Below are positions 23,036 to 35,163 of a stretch of 64,000 nt of DNA, piece by piece; position 1 is the stretch's first letter, and each line of letters begins with the position of its first letter. The notes beneath the pieces were generated by a model that worked only from the letters and a program-made list of their open reading frames with translations, did not search any database and was not told where the DNA came from. Position numbers and translations under genes: made by a program. The DNA comes from Austropuccinia psidii (taxonomy: Eukaryota; Basidiomycota; Pucciniomycetes; Pucciniales; Sphaerophragmiaceae): positions 9,543,105 through 9,607,104 of the forward strand of contig JALGQZ010000013.1 of NCBI GenBank assembly GCA_023105745.1, in the 5' to 3' direction.

Positions 23036-24818
23036 TGTTGAGTAATTTAGGATAAAGCAGGAATGGTCATCTGGGTAGTTGGAGCTCAATATGATAAATA
23101 ATATAGAAAGAAAATGAATTCCCTTTATTCATGTAAGTGTTTACTATGAAAGAATAAGTAAAAATTACTAATATTTTACTTGATTTACTCTTAATTTCCT
23201 AATTTAATGAATTATAAGTTTAAAAATAACTCTAATAATAAAAATAGATTTTAATTATGGTGTAAAATTATTTATATTATTTGATAAAATAGAAATACTA
23301 TAATTTATATTATTAGAAGAATATAATAAGATAAATATATTAATACTTGATAATTAATATATTTATGGCAATATATTATTGCTACCAAAAAAATAATAAA
23401 TTCATAAGAAATTTTTATTTAATGATAAAAAAATTATAATGATGATATTACTAATATTAAACTCAAATATTAATATAAATACTATTTATATTAATGCAAG
23501 AATTATTAATAGTAATAATAAAGAGAAAATAACCTACTTTTGATGCTTAATAATATAATTTTGAAAGAACTTATGCCAAAGTATGTAGATACACCTTATT
23601 TAAATTGTATTTAAAAATATTAATAAAAGAAATTACAATTTTAACTCTTTTTACATGGATTTAGCAATTGAAAGAGAATTTAACAAATGCCAATGAAAAA
23701 CTTATGTAATCAAATATAAAATGATGATTAATATAAAGTACAGCTTTTTTCTTTGATAATATACAAGTTTTATATTAAATAATAAATAAAAATTTCCTTT
23801 TTATTTGATTTTTTAATGTATTTGTAGTTTCTGAGGGGGAAACCAAGGAAGAAGAGGTTCTTGTATAGTAAATATCCTTCTTTATAGTGAGCAAAAACCC
23901 CCTAGTAGAATTTTACAAATGTTACCCACTGGAATTAATCAGTATTTCAAGGTTTGGTGATGATTACATCATTATTGAACCTTTTTATTGCATTATTACA
24001 CCATTTTTTGGAGTTATCAATTTTACTCTAATTTGATTACATAGAAAGCTTAGAAAATACTTCATTTTTGTGAATGATAGTAGTTCTAATCATAAAATAC
24101 TAATATCAAACAGTTTTATCTCTTATTCAACTATCAAACTTAAAATAAGATTAGAGTTAATGACCATAAGTTATCACATTTAAGCCTAAACTTTGATCAT
24201 TAATAAAATTTAAGTTATTCATGATAAAGAAATTTAGATATATAATTATGTTCTCTTGGAATGTCCTTACTAAGCATCCAAGTGGATTTCATTAAATCAC
24301 GAAAACCCTATTTTTGATTACTTTTCTTGTAACTTATCTTTTCTGTCAAATTTAATATTTTGGACTTCAAACCATGATTTCATAGGGTTGTAACTTTGAT
24401 ATCATCATAAAAATCATATTATTCTTCACATATGAACTAGTAGAATATGACTATCTACTTTTTTCAATTTTGGACCCCTTTCAATTTAGAGTGGTCAACA
24501 GCTATTGCTATTTTTCCCAATATCCCTTTATAAGTTCTGACCTTGTTTGAAACAGGCCAAATAAATCTTATATATTTATTATTATGGTTATTTTGTGGCA
24601 ACTTTATTTTTTAATAAGCCCTTTGTCATGTGTAATTCAAAAGCTATGAGCTGCAAACCATGAATATATGCACTGATCCTAAAAGTGCATATATCCAGGT
24701 TATCTTGGTAAGTATTCATTATCAATATATGGAATAAAGATTTAATATATATAGTTTTTGATGGTGTATTCAATGTTGTAATTCATTTCACATGTTTATT
24801 CACTGGTTTCTGATATAA
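23036..24818. other. AT-rich stretch without a recognised gene
   Basis: Very AT-rich, no long frame and no protein similarity that I recognise. The first part may be the decayed 3' LTR of the Copia relic. Confidence 0.45.
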
Positions 24819-24935
24819 TGTCATATGGTGGAATGTGATCTGCAACTTTGCAGTATTAACCAGTCTTTCAACTGGTTTAATAGAATTTTTGGCAAGAGTT
24901 CCCTTTTTTGAGGTCTGGCAGACAGAATTGTGACA
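24819..24935 (+). repeat. TRIM left LTR
   Basis: 117 bp, TG...CA. It holds a perfect 7-bp stem with loop CTTTCA at 24858-24877. Confidence 0.65.
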
Positions 24936-25165
24936 ATAATCTGGTTACCAATGTCATGGTTTTGATTCCAGTTGGAGAAAAGGAGGGGTCTCAATCAAAC
25001 AACCATAAATCACTGGGTTTTCTGCTCCATTGGAATAAAAGGGTTCCACCATTTGGGGGTTCCTTTTAGGCTCCTGCTGTGACTAATTTAACTCAATGAG
25101 GAGGACATGGGTAAGGCCATCAGTTACATTCACTTTGGGATGCAGTGCCCTAAGCCTGGGGGTAT

Positions 25166-25282
25166 TGTCACATGGTGGAATGTGATATACAACTTTCAAG
25201 TATCAACCAGTCTTTCAATCAGTTTAATAGCCTTTTGAGAAAGAGTTTCCTTTTTTGAGGTCTGGCAGATAGAATTGTGACA
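25166..25282 (+). repeat. TRIM right LTR
   Basis: 117 bp, same termini as the left copy. The hairpin seen in the other copies is disrupted here by two mismatches. Confidence 0.65.
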
Positions 25283-26659
25283 GATGATAAATAATATATG
25301 CCTTTTTATGGGAATTTTACTTTTTTTAAGATTATAATTTCCATTTTTATCACTAAAATAAGTTTTGTAAAGTGGCCTTGTGACCTTTTTGGATATTTGG
25401 TCATATCTCAAAAGCTCACAATCCATTCTCAAGATAATAAGTAATAGGTAGATGAGTTCTGTTAATCATCCCCATGAAGCTTAAGGTACAAAATTGAAGA
25501 GTTGCTCATTGGTGTCAATTTTATTCTCATTATATTGGGAATATCAGATTATTTGCAAATACTATTATAAGTTTGTTTATGTTTTTGACTAATTGTAAAT
25601 TTACTTTACTCAAACCCTAGTTATAAAATAAGTTCTTAATAATTTTATTCATTATCTCTTGTGTTTACACATTATTATTTATATTGATTACCTCACTCAA
25701 AATGTAAATTCCAGGAAGAGTACAGATAACTTATTGGACTTCTTATTTTTTTTTCCTCCTTTACTAATTACTCTTTTTGTCTAGCCATATTGCTTAATTT
25801 TTCTGACTATAGTCCAGTTTTTCAAATTTTTTAAATTAAAGTATTTTTAAATCAAGGTACTTTAATTCTACTGTTATCTTATATTATTAGAAATTAAACC
25901 AATTTTTGTTTCCCATCAGTATCATTAACTGCTGGCTTTCAAACGTAGTCTTATACAAATTGAAAGATCAATTTCTAACTTCTTCTTGTAGCTTACTGGC
26001 TTTAATCCATTCAGAATTTGAAAAAGCAGTAGTAGAATTGCTGGACTGTCATAATCAATGAAGCTGTTAAATTTTTAGAAACTTAAAGGTATAGATTAGC
26101 ACCATGTTTTTAAGTATAAAAGACCTTTCCAAAAGAAAGAACTCAAGTAACTTAAAATATTTGTGGGTTACGGACCTATTATTAATCAACTGGGACAATT
26201 TAGTTTGTTGTAAATACAGGGAATAGGAGGAGTGTGAATTGATTTCAAACTTACTGTTGTTGGTAATAGTTAGTCAGGCTCATTATGCCCCGCTATTCAA
26301 CAGCTTATATCAATTTTATATCAAGATTAATTATGAAAAATTTGGCAGTTTCTTAACTTTCTCGACTTGTGATGAATTTTTAATTGACGGAACAAAGGAG
26401 CTGGAATAGCATGAGGCTAGTCAAATCCGGCTTGACAAAATTAACGATTTTAATGTCAACGGTACAAAGCTAAATAGATCTCGTCATCTGACCGTGATAT
26501 CAAGAAATCAAGACAAAGTAGTTCTGGAGATGAGTTGCAAAGCTTGCTAGTTTGCGGGACAAATATAATCATGTTATTGAGTCTCGATAAATAATCATAA
26601 GAAAATTATACACTCGACATGGCGATAGGATTGATGGCTCTCGTTGATGAAGACAAACC

Positions 26660-27301
26660 TGAAAAGAATGTGAAAAACTGAAGGTTTATATTAATGTGAG
26701 GTTTTAAGCAAAGATATTTAGTAAGACAATATGTACCTGAAGGTGAACAACAAATATAAAGCACAAAGTTATAGATGAATGACAACGACGATGCTAAGGA
26801 TAAAAAAAGCTAAAGAAAAATTAATACAACAATAAATTCTCTTATATTGTGAGGTCTGGTAGCATACCTCTGATCTCACAATTACTTGTAATAATTTATT
26901 ATAGACTATCAGATAGGCTATAATTAAAGCCCAAACGCTTCTAGCTAAAAGAACAAAGTAAGAGAAAGAAATTGAATATTCTAATATCAACTGAGTATCA
27001 GTGAGCATAACATACCACTGCTTTTGCAGAGTTATGATTTTGAGTAAATAATAAGGAGAGTGAACGACTTGAAGTCGTAACACTCTTAGGGGAACAATGA
27101 ATTAATACGAGTAACAAAACAAAACAACAAGTGATGATGTCTAGAGTCTGACAGTAATGGCTGTGCTTATAGGTAGTTTTCATCATCTTAAGAGCACGGA
27201 AATAAGGAGCGCTATGATGTGCACTTCCTTATGTATTGGTACCTTACGGACTGGGAACTGATTGATTGAGACGATTGGAGAAACGCTCTGATATTTTCAC
27301 A
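26660..27301 (-). repeat. Copia-1 3' LTR
   Basis: 642 bp, ends TG...CA. In element sense it starts TGTGAAAATATC and is preceded by the polypurine tract AATGGGGG (27302-27309). Confidence 0.95.
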
Positions 27302-30300
27302 CCCCCATTTTCTCCAAGTCTCAATAGATTAAGGCCAGACATGGCTCTGATGATGGCAGGCTTGCAGACTGGTTTCGTGAGGAAATCTGCAAGCATACTA
27401 GTTGTTGGAGTGTAAGAAAGGATGATTTTTCCGTTTTTGATGACTTCTCGAATAAAGTGTAACTGTATCTCAACATGTTTCATTCTTCTGGAATTCACAT
27501 TGCAATCATCATTTGCCGTGTCTATGCATCCTTGGTTGTCTTCGTACACTGTCATTGATTGTGGTGTCCTTGTAAGTTTGATTTCGTTACTGAATTGTTG
27601 GAACCAGAGCACTTCACTAGCCAAGTTGCATAGTGATTTGTATTCTGCCTCTGCTGACGATAGAGATACTGTTGGCTGCTTCTTAGTTTTCCAGATTACA
27701 AGCCCTTTGTTGAACAAGATGAGGTGCCCTGAAATGGATCTACGCGTCACCCTGCAATTACCCCAATCGGTGTCGGAGTATGCAATGGCTTGTTCTTCTA
27801 TGTTTTTCTTGTATACGATGCACACGTTTGCTGTGCCTTTCAGATATCTCAGCACATGCATGAATGCATTCCATTGCCGTATTCCGGGGTTTTCCAGAAA
27901 TTGTGAGAGAGGGCTAACAGCGTATGAAATATCTGGTCTGGTGGCTGTGCTGATGTAACTTAAACAACCAATAGCACTTCTGTAGTTAGTGTTTAAGCTT
28001 TCGAACTTCATTACATCTTCTTGCATTGGTGTCTCTAAGTGTTCATTAGGGATTAGTGGAGTTGCAACTGGTCGGCAGTTGGACATTCCATACAGTTGTA
28101 GTATGGAATTCACATAATGTTCTTGTGAAAGTCCAATATGGTCATTGTTTTGGTGAATTTTAATACCTAACATGAGGTTGGCTTGGCCAAGCAGTTTGGT
28201 GTTAAATTCTTGATCAATTTCTTGCTTGAATGTCGTGAGATCTTTACCAAATACTCCAATGTCATCCACATGAATGAACAACCATACTGGAGAGTGATTA
28301 TCCCAATAGAACACGCATGGATCTGAGACTGCAGCTTTAAAGCCCACCATTTTGAGCCAAGATGACAGTCGATTTTACCAGGCTTGAGGTGCCTGACGTA
28401 AGCCGTAGATTGCCTTTTTTAATCTGAGGCACGACTTGTGTTTGTCATGATTCAGACCATGAGGAATAGTGAGATGCACTTCCTCATCGAGTGGCGCGTT
28501 GAGAAAGGCACTTTTAATATCCAGCTGCTCAAAGAGCAGATTCTTGGATGCTGCGAAGGAGATAAGAGTTCTCAAGGAATTCAGGCGTCCAGTGGGAGCA
28601 AAGGTCTTCTGAAAATAAATGCCAAGAGTTTGTGAGAAACCTTGAGCACATAGGCGTGCCTTGTGTTTGAGGATCTCATTTTGTGCATTGCGTTTCGTCT
28701 TAAAGACCCAAGTTGTGCCAATCAGCTTGATTTCTTCAGTGATTGGTACAACCTCCCAGACTTTTAAATCCTTCATCGTTTGCAATTCTTTGTCAACGGC
28801 CTGCAACCATTGTTCTGCATTTGCTGATTGGAGGGCCTGCTTGTATGATGAGGGGTCTTTAGAGCCTGATAGTGTCATAAGGGCTTTTGGACGTCTTGAA
28901 TATGGCAGGATGTTTCCCTCATCAATCCTGGAGGACATTAAGGTTGGATGACGTGGTCCAATCACTCTGATTCTTTTTTCTGGTTGAATCATAGTGCCTT
29001 CACTGCTACTTTCGACGGACGTGCTATTGTCTGTTGGACAAGCAACTTCTTCTGTTGGGTTCTGGGAAAATACCGGATGTTCTTGATAGTCGAAGTACTC
29101 TTCCTCATTGTCAGTGTGATATCTTTCCTCACTAAAAAATAACTCATCTGTTTTAGGATTGGACAAGCTACTAGGCAATGGGAAATCATTTTCAAAGAAA
29201 ATGACGTGCCTTGTAGTGAACACCTTGTTATCTTGTAACTTCAGTATCCTATACGCCAGACTATCATAATCGAGGCCAAGAAAAATTCCTCTTTCCCCTG
29301 TTGGTGCCAGTTTCCATGGTCGTTTGTTCTGTGGAATAGCAAAGACTACCTTGCACCCAAAAGTCCAAATACGCTTAATTTTTGGAGCACTTCCTGTCCA
29401 TAAATGAAATGGGGATAGGTTGTTTCTTGAAGGAGTTGGAATGAGGTTTGTCAGGAATGTGGCATGGCTTACTGCCTCGGCCCAGTATTGGTTTGGTAGA
29501 TTTTCTCCAAGAAATAGGCAACGTGCCTTTTCCAGTATGGTCCTGTTGGCTTGCTCAGCAAAACCATTAAGCTGTGGTGTATATGGTGGTGAAGTGACAT
29601 GAACAAATCCACTTTCATTGGCCAGCTTTTGGAATCCTGAATTCACAAATTCCCCTCCCCTATCTGAGACTATTTTTTTTATTTTTCGGTCCTGAGTTGT
29701 TTCAACGAGATTTTTAATAGCCATGAATTCGTGTAAGGCATCGGATTTTTGTTTTAAGAATTTGACGAATTTGAAGGAAGTGTATTGATCCACAATTGTG
29801 AGGAAGTAAAGGTAGCCTGACACGGACGGAGGAAATGTTGGACCCACCAAGTCAAGATGCAAGCAATCAAGGGCTTTTTCTACTTCGTTGAAATGGCTTT
29901 TGAAGGGTTTTAACGTCATTTTTCCCCTTATGCACACATCGCAGTGCTCCCGTTTGAAGGAGGGTAGACCCATAGCCTTTAGTACTTGATCACTTGGGTG
30001 AACTAATCTGTTATGCCAGCAGGGCTGCTTGCTTGTGGTGAGCAAGGATGAATGTTCTGTGAATTTGGAGATCATAAGATTTTTGAGTATTTGACCACTG
30101 AGAATGGATTGATCGTTGCTAATAATGGTGAAGTTTTTGTTTTCTTTTGAGATTGTTATTGAGTCATCAAAAATTTCTAGTAAGCTGATTAAGTTTTTTG
30201 ACAAATGTGGTACATATAGGCAGTTGTTGAGAGTTAAGGTTTTTTTATTTACAACAATGTTCACAGTGCCCCAACCAACTGAGAATAAATTACTGGTGGA

Positions 30301-30369
30301 ATCACTAGTAGCAATTTTAAATTTTGGAGTTTCAACAAGGTTCAAAAATAAAGACTTGTTGTTGAACGT
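27302..30369 (-). pseudogene. Copia-1 pol, main part, with one premature stop
   Basis: Reading right to left, the frame resumes after the nested insertion at 30369 and runs to the end of RNase H; its stop lies at 27244 inside the LTR. It contains a GAG-pre-integrase segment (WHNRLVHPSD), the integrase core (HLDLVGP, SDRGGEF, EQANR), an RT with QLDIKSAFLNAPL and the active-site block FIHVDDIGVF, and RNase H (SSAEAEY, EDNQG, ADFLTKP). One TAA at 28375-28377 interrupts it where a Tyr is expected (AW-stop-NRL); the frame is the same on both sides. Apart from this stop and the insertion, pol looks intact. Confidence 0.93.
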
Positions 30370-30748
30370 TGTGGTATTCCATACCATTTTTTCACCAGGC
30401 TCAAGCTCATAGTACCCCAAAACAGCAGTAAATCCAGCCTACAGGCAGATTTACACTCAAATTTTACACCAAAAGGTCAATTTTACAGCAAGAAGCTGGA
30501 TTTAACTCATAAAACCATGGCACAGGCACCATAGGGAAGTGTATGTGTTTAAATAAATTATTCAATTTCATCATGAATATGTAAAAAATCAAGTTACATA
30601 TAGAAAACTAGTTACAACAAATAAGGTACCACCCTTTAAAATTACACACCCACCCAGCCTTACACCCCCTTACAGCCACAGGACTCATGCAGCAAGAAAA
30701 GGACACCTGCATGAATTACACAGCAACCTAGAACTTAACATAGAAAAG

Positions 30749-33235
30749 TCACATGATGAAAAGCTCAACTCCATGGAATTCCTGCAATTCATTTACAACA
30801 CAGCCCCAGGAGTACCTTATCGTATATCCACAGTAACCCCACTTAAAACCTTAAAACAGAATCAAAATTATTTACACCACTCATCACCTCATGCAAACCA
30901 AAGCTAGTTACAACAGGCTGCATGCAGTACACAATTCCAATTAAATCTCAACCACATGACTATGCACAGCATGTGTCAAAATCAAAAATCACATCATCTC
31001 ATAAAAACAGTAAATTCACCAGTGCAAGGAGTTATCACCTGACTTCATTTTAAAGCTCAAAAAGAAGAAAAACAAACATGACACCTGCATAAATTACACA
31101 GCCACTTCTACCCAGCCTAAAATAGGACATATGCAAAGGAATTACAAGGTCATCATGTGGTACTGCATCCACCAACAGAATATCATGTGACAGGAAAGAG
31201 GCTGTGCACAACAAAAATCCCCAGCCAAAATTGAATCACCTCATGAATGCAAGGAAAATTCAAGAATATCACATCATAATTAGTTCACCAAAAGACAATC
31301 ATGTGATATGTAAGGTGTGGATATGAAACTTTGATTAAAAATCAAGTACTTTTCCTGTCCTCAAAATTTGTATAAGGTAAAATTCAATTAAAAATAGTAT
31401 GAGATATTATTTTTAAGAGAAAACACGCCAATTTTATTGTTTATAACTCTATTAGTATAAAACAATAATATTATAAAAGCTTATTGTTTTACCAACAATA
31501 AAAATTTATCCAAAAATTACTCTACAAGAGATATTTTAAGGCTACAAAAGAAATTTCTTCAAGAGCAATTTCAATTGGAATTAATTGAGCAAAGAGCTGC
31601 AAGAAATGAATTAAAGAACAAAGTATTTAAAAAGAATATTAAAGAGAAAACAGGCCCAAAAGTGACCAGAGTGAATTTGGAAACAAAATGACAAAGTTTA
31701 CAGTGATGAAAGATGCTTTAATTCACTTTTGGGGTGGTTCAGGGGTAAAAAATGATTATAAGAGTTACAAACAATGATTATAATGATTTTTTCACGTGGT
31801 TAAAAGGATTAAAATTATTTAAAAATGGTGGTTAGAATCTTTGATTGATTGGTTTAACAGTGTTTAAACTAATTAATAAAAGGAAAAGATTGTAACATGA
31901 AGAGAAAAGTGGGGCAAAGAAGACATTATTTTTTAACCATCAATTCTCTTACTCCAAAAGTAAAATTTACTCTTGTCAGTCGTGAAAAACAGTCTGGCAA
32001 CAGAAAAGCCAATTATGGCATCATTGAACCCTGGTTTGGACCAAAAGGGCTGGTTTCAGCCATTTTTAGCCATTTTAGACCCTTAAATCAGCCATTACTA
32101 TAGCAATACCAGGCCTAGAGCCTTCAAAACACGTCAGAATGTGTGTAAGAGGCGTAGAAACCAGTTAAAACTGTTTTTACTATGGTTGTTTTATCTTAAG
32201 GGTAGTTTTACCCTCTTGGCAACAGCTAAAACTACCCCAGTTGGTATCAAAACCTCATCATCAATTGAGTCCACAGACCCTGTAACTCAATTCCAGGCCA
32301 AAAGTGATGAACTTTTGCGTGAATTTTGACATCCCACGCCTGTCAGCAAGGATTTTGGGGGTCTAGCTCCCACTTAGAGCTGGAGTTCCTTTTCCCCCCC
32401 AATTTTAATCTTTCCAATTTAATTTTCCTTTAATTCCTCATCATGTATTATACTTATAATTTACATATGTAATTCAATTCAATTGTACAGTACAATACAG
32501 TAATAATTGACACCTCATATGTAAATTAAAGTTCACTTATGTAATACACGTGCACATTTTGACATTTCAATTGAATTCAATTGAAAATACTTCAATTCCT
32601 CATAGCTTCTAAACTAAACACAACACCTCAATTTTAACACAAAAATTGATTGTTAACAACACATGTGGTGTGAATTAAATTAAGGCTTTGAGGATTTTCA
32701 ACTTTTGTATTGAAAATACTAAAAACTTAATTTAAGCTTATTTAGAGTTGAGTTACAAGAATTTCAATCAGAGGTGACCCCACCTGATTTTTTATGAGGA
32801 ATCCAATGGTGAAATAATTTTTATGTATTTATTTTTTGGATAAAAAGTTATAATAATTTTTATTTAACTTTTTTCCAAATTTATTTATTTTTTCACAATT
32901 TGGTTAAAATTTCATTTCTACTTAATTTTTTCAAGTATAAATATAATTTTATACTTACAAAATTTAATGTATTTTTATTTTTAAATTGTAATTAATTTTT
33001 TTATTTTTAATATAATTTTATATTTATATTTTGATTTTTATTTTAATAATATAAATAAATTTATTTTATTTATATTAATATGTTATTTTTTATATTTGTG
33101 GTCTTTTGGGTATATGAAATTACCTCTAAGGCTCACATGATAAATGGAGGCTGTGCAGAAAGAAAATTATCACCAAACTTTAAATCACCTGACCCATGCA
33201 AGAAAGGTCCTCACAAAAAACAGAGTCACATGATG
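30749..33235 (+). promoter_or_regulatory. Repeated TCACATGA/TCATGTGA motif upstream of the LTR-X TATA box
   Basis: The palindrome-like motif (or a close variant) occurs near 30749, 30953, 30989, 31152, 31182, 31269, 31299 and 33226, on both strands. An ACACCTGCAT-AATTACACAG block also occurs twice (near 30705 and 31081). The core CACATG is an E-box-type sequence. Binding by a regulator is inference. Confidence 0.4.
31309..33137 (-). mobile_element. Solo LTR of Gypsy-2
   Basis: 1829 bp, the reverse complement of 2648-4476 over the whole length. Exact target-site duplication TGATA at 31304-31308 and 33138-33142. It arose by recombination between the LTRs of a full element. Confidence 0.96.
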
Positions 33236-33300
33236 AAATCAAGAGGAGTTAAAGTGGAAAGAGACAGCTCCCATGGAGGGCCCCCTGGGCTCCCAAAAGG

Positions 33301-33308
33301 TATAAATA
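33301..33308 (+). promoter_or_regulatory. TATA box of LTR-X
   Basis: TATAAATA followed by AGAGGGGCTC lies about 900 bp before the right end of LTR-X. It is the best TATA element of the region. Confidence 0.6.
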
Positions 33309-34201
33309 GAGGGGCTCTCTCCACCCAAATTTCAAAATCCCCCCCATGAAAATTATATCCCATGCAAATTATATCCACTGCACAGTAGGAGCATAGGAAT
33401 AATTCATCCCTCACCTGGGAGGTAGTCCAGAGAATTATAGTGAATTTTACTTGCCCAGTAGCTAAGCTCAGTGGAAGTATAGTGTTGAAGATTACCCAGG
33501 AGCTAAGGTCAGTGGAATCTTATTATTATTAAAATAAAAATAAAAATTACCCAGTACCCAAGGTTAGGGTTACTACTCTATTAAAATATTTTAACTAGTA
33601 AAATTAACTTCATTTAACAAGATTTAAAACTAACTTACCCATTTAAAATCAAATATCAAAGAATCTTACCTCTTAAACTTAACAAGTGATATTTTATCTT
33701 ATTATTAACCACTCTTAAAAAAAATAACAAACCTTTACAAATTATTTTACTATATTATAGCTTTAACTTAACAAAATTACCTTTATCAAACTCATCAAAT
33801 TTTCCAGAAAGCCTTAAATAACCCATCTTACCAAGGATTTATCACCAAGAAGAAACCACTCACCTCAATTTAACCCAAAAAAAATATTAAACTCAAACAG
33901 ACAAGTATTTCCTTAAAATCTCAAATTACCAAAATTACTGACATTATTTTTCATATTATTTATTGAATAGGTCTGATCTGAGACTGCTGAATTTTATCTT
34001 CTGCAGTTGTAAAGCCACTTACTAATTTTATTTTGGTTTGTGAGCTCCAAGGAAGATTTTGTTCAGTATTTTAGGAGGGGCAGGCAATACACCCTTGCCA
34101 CCCTTGGTTACAGGAGTTATTAGCAATTCAAAACTAGTTACCTGTGATTTCCCCCTCCAGGTACTGCCTCATTTTAATCCCACACAAGAGGAGTTCCCAC
34201 A

Positions 34202-34286
34202 ACATGTGATGGGTTGCTCCACAGTCAACTACCAGACTGTTTACAGTATTTAAGGTTGTTGCTTTACTTGAGAAGAGAGCAGTCAT
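34202..34286 (-). pseudogene. Copia-1 pol start and protease active site
   Basis: The pol frame can start at ATG 34284-34286, which overlaps the gag stop as ATGA. It reads to DCGATHHM, the aspartic protease active site, and is then cut by LTR-X at 34201. DCGA replaces the usual DTGA; Copia-2 has the same DCGATHHM, so Cys is a family feature and not damage. Confidence 0.85.
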
Positions 34287-35131
34287 TCCCGTTTGGTGTG
34301 TTTTGGCCTAGTTCTCTTTCTTATTGAATTTTTCTTGTTTTTTTTTGATGGCGGGCACAACTCTGGATGCTCTACCCAGCAGCTACTTTCCTTATGAGCA
34401 GTATTCTTTGGGTTGTGCTTACCATTTTGGCAGATGTACATGATTTTATACGGATATGATGTGGCATTGCTGAGTAATGCTGACATCTTTGAAGTATTGG
34501 GCTCTTTACTTGAGGAGCTCATGTCCTTTGTCTTTTGATGATTGATTAGATCTAACAGCTTGTTCATGACTATTTCAGGCCTTGCAACTGATTCACCGCT
34601 CATGACTAAATTGTCTATGATGTGGTCATAAGTGTTACAATCTCTGGTGATTTTTCCTAAGCTCGAGTAAGCAAGTATTTCATTTTGGATAACTATTCCA
34701 ATGCTGGAAATATCCAGAAGAAGAGTTTGACACTTTTCAATGTATTCTTCAATGTTGCCATTGAATTTCAAAGATTCCCATCGTAGCCAAATTCGGCCCT
34801 TGTTGATGAATGCTTGAGGTGCAAATTTAGAGTGAATTTTCGACCAAAGAGAGTAAGTGCTGCATATGGTCTCAGAGTCTACTATGCTGATGAACACATT
34901 GTGATCTAATTTATTGCTGATAAGACTGACTGCCTTGTCGTTGGCCATGTTCCACTTTTCTAAGGTTTCTGGTGTAGATGTTTCAGGAGTTTGACTTGTG
35001 CATACTGCGTAGAGTCGTCTTGCACGAAGTTCGATGTTCATCTTTATATGCCAGAGTGTGTAGTTGCAACCATCTAGAATAGGGATATTATTTGAATCCC
35101 TGTGGATGTCCTTGTCCATTATGTCAGTCAT
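34283..35131 (-). CDS. Copia-1 gag (282 aa)
   Basis: This intact frame starts at ATG 35131, 33 bp after the LTR. The N-terminal half has the Copia gag pattern (LDGCNYTLWHIKMNIELRAR...WNMANDKAVSLI) and a UBN2-type capsid region to about residue 200. Near the end is a knuckle-like CX2GKHN...H...CW block at about 230-250, a variant of CCHC that Copia-2 and Copia-3 share. The tail is strongly basic (Lys/Arg). Gag builds the particle and packages element RNA. It ends at a TGA overlapping the pol ATG; pol is in another frame, so either reinitiation or a frameshift would be needed. Confidence 0.9.
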   Translation of the reverse strand: MTDIMDKDIHRDSNNIPILDGCNYTLWHIKMNIELRARRLYAVCTSQTPETSTPETLEKWNMANDKAVSLISNKLDHNVFISIVDSETICSTYSLWSKIHSKFAPQAFINKGRIWLRWESLKFNGNIEEYIEKCQTLLLDISSIGIVIQNEILAYSSLGKITRDCNTYDHIIDNLVMSGESVARPEIVMNKLLDLINHQKTKDMSSSSKEPNTSKMSALLSNATSYPYKIMYICQNGKHNPKNTAHKESSCWVEHPELCPPSKKNKKNSIRKRTRPKHTKRE

Positions 35132-35150
35132 TCACCTTCTTTAGAGCTTT

Positions 35151-35163
35151 GAGACTGTAAATC
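35151..35163 (-). promoter_or_regulatory. Copia-1 primer-binding site (tRNA-Tyr anticodon arm)
   Basis: The plus strand reads GAGACTGTAAATC directly next to the LTR. This equals the anticodon arm of tRNA-Tyr(GUA), with loop CUGUAAA, so the element RNA is complementary to it. Drosophila copia and yeast Ty5 also prime from an internally cleaved tRNA. Confidence 0.6.

Larger units (their letters stand above)
24819..25282 (+). mobile_element. TRIM-like miniature LTR element (464 bp)
   Basis: Two direct repeats of 117 bp each (24819-24935 and 25166-25282) flank 230 bp of non-coding DNA. Both begin TGTCA and end TGTGACA. A TGG-containing site (TGGTTACC) lies six bases after the first repeat, and a G-run (CCTGGGGGTAT) directly precedes the second, as expected for primer site and polypurine tract. 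The repeats differ at roughly 15% of positions, so it is old. No target-site duplication is clear here, but a third 117-bp copy at 51503 has a perfect one. There is no coding capacity; it must depend on proteins of another element. Confidence 0.65.
30370..34201 (+). mobile_element. LTR-X: LTR-like insertion in the Copia-1 protease (about 2.0 kb without its own insertion)
   Basis: It starts TGTGGTATTCC and ends GAGTTCCCACA, with a 4-bp duplication ACGT/ACAT around it (one mismatch). It separates DCGATHHM from the following FNN of Copia-1. No coding sequence is visible; removing the nested Gypsy-2 LTR leaves 1998 bp. A TATA box on the plus strand suggests a solo LTR of a family whose internal part is not in this window. 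Confidence 0.75.

Noticed and set aside
24955..24966. GGTTTTGATTCC resembling a tRNA B box, suggesting a SINE
   Set aside because: It has an extra base against the consensus, no convincing A box upstream, and lies inside the repeat-flanked TRIM spacer.
26769..27186. Two minus-strand frames of 104 and 62 codons, repeated at 35273-35690
   Set aside because: Both copies are inside the Copia-1 LTRs.
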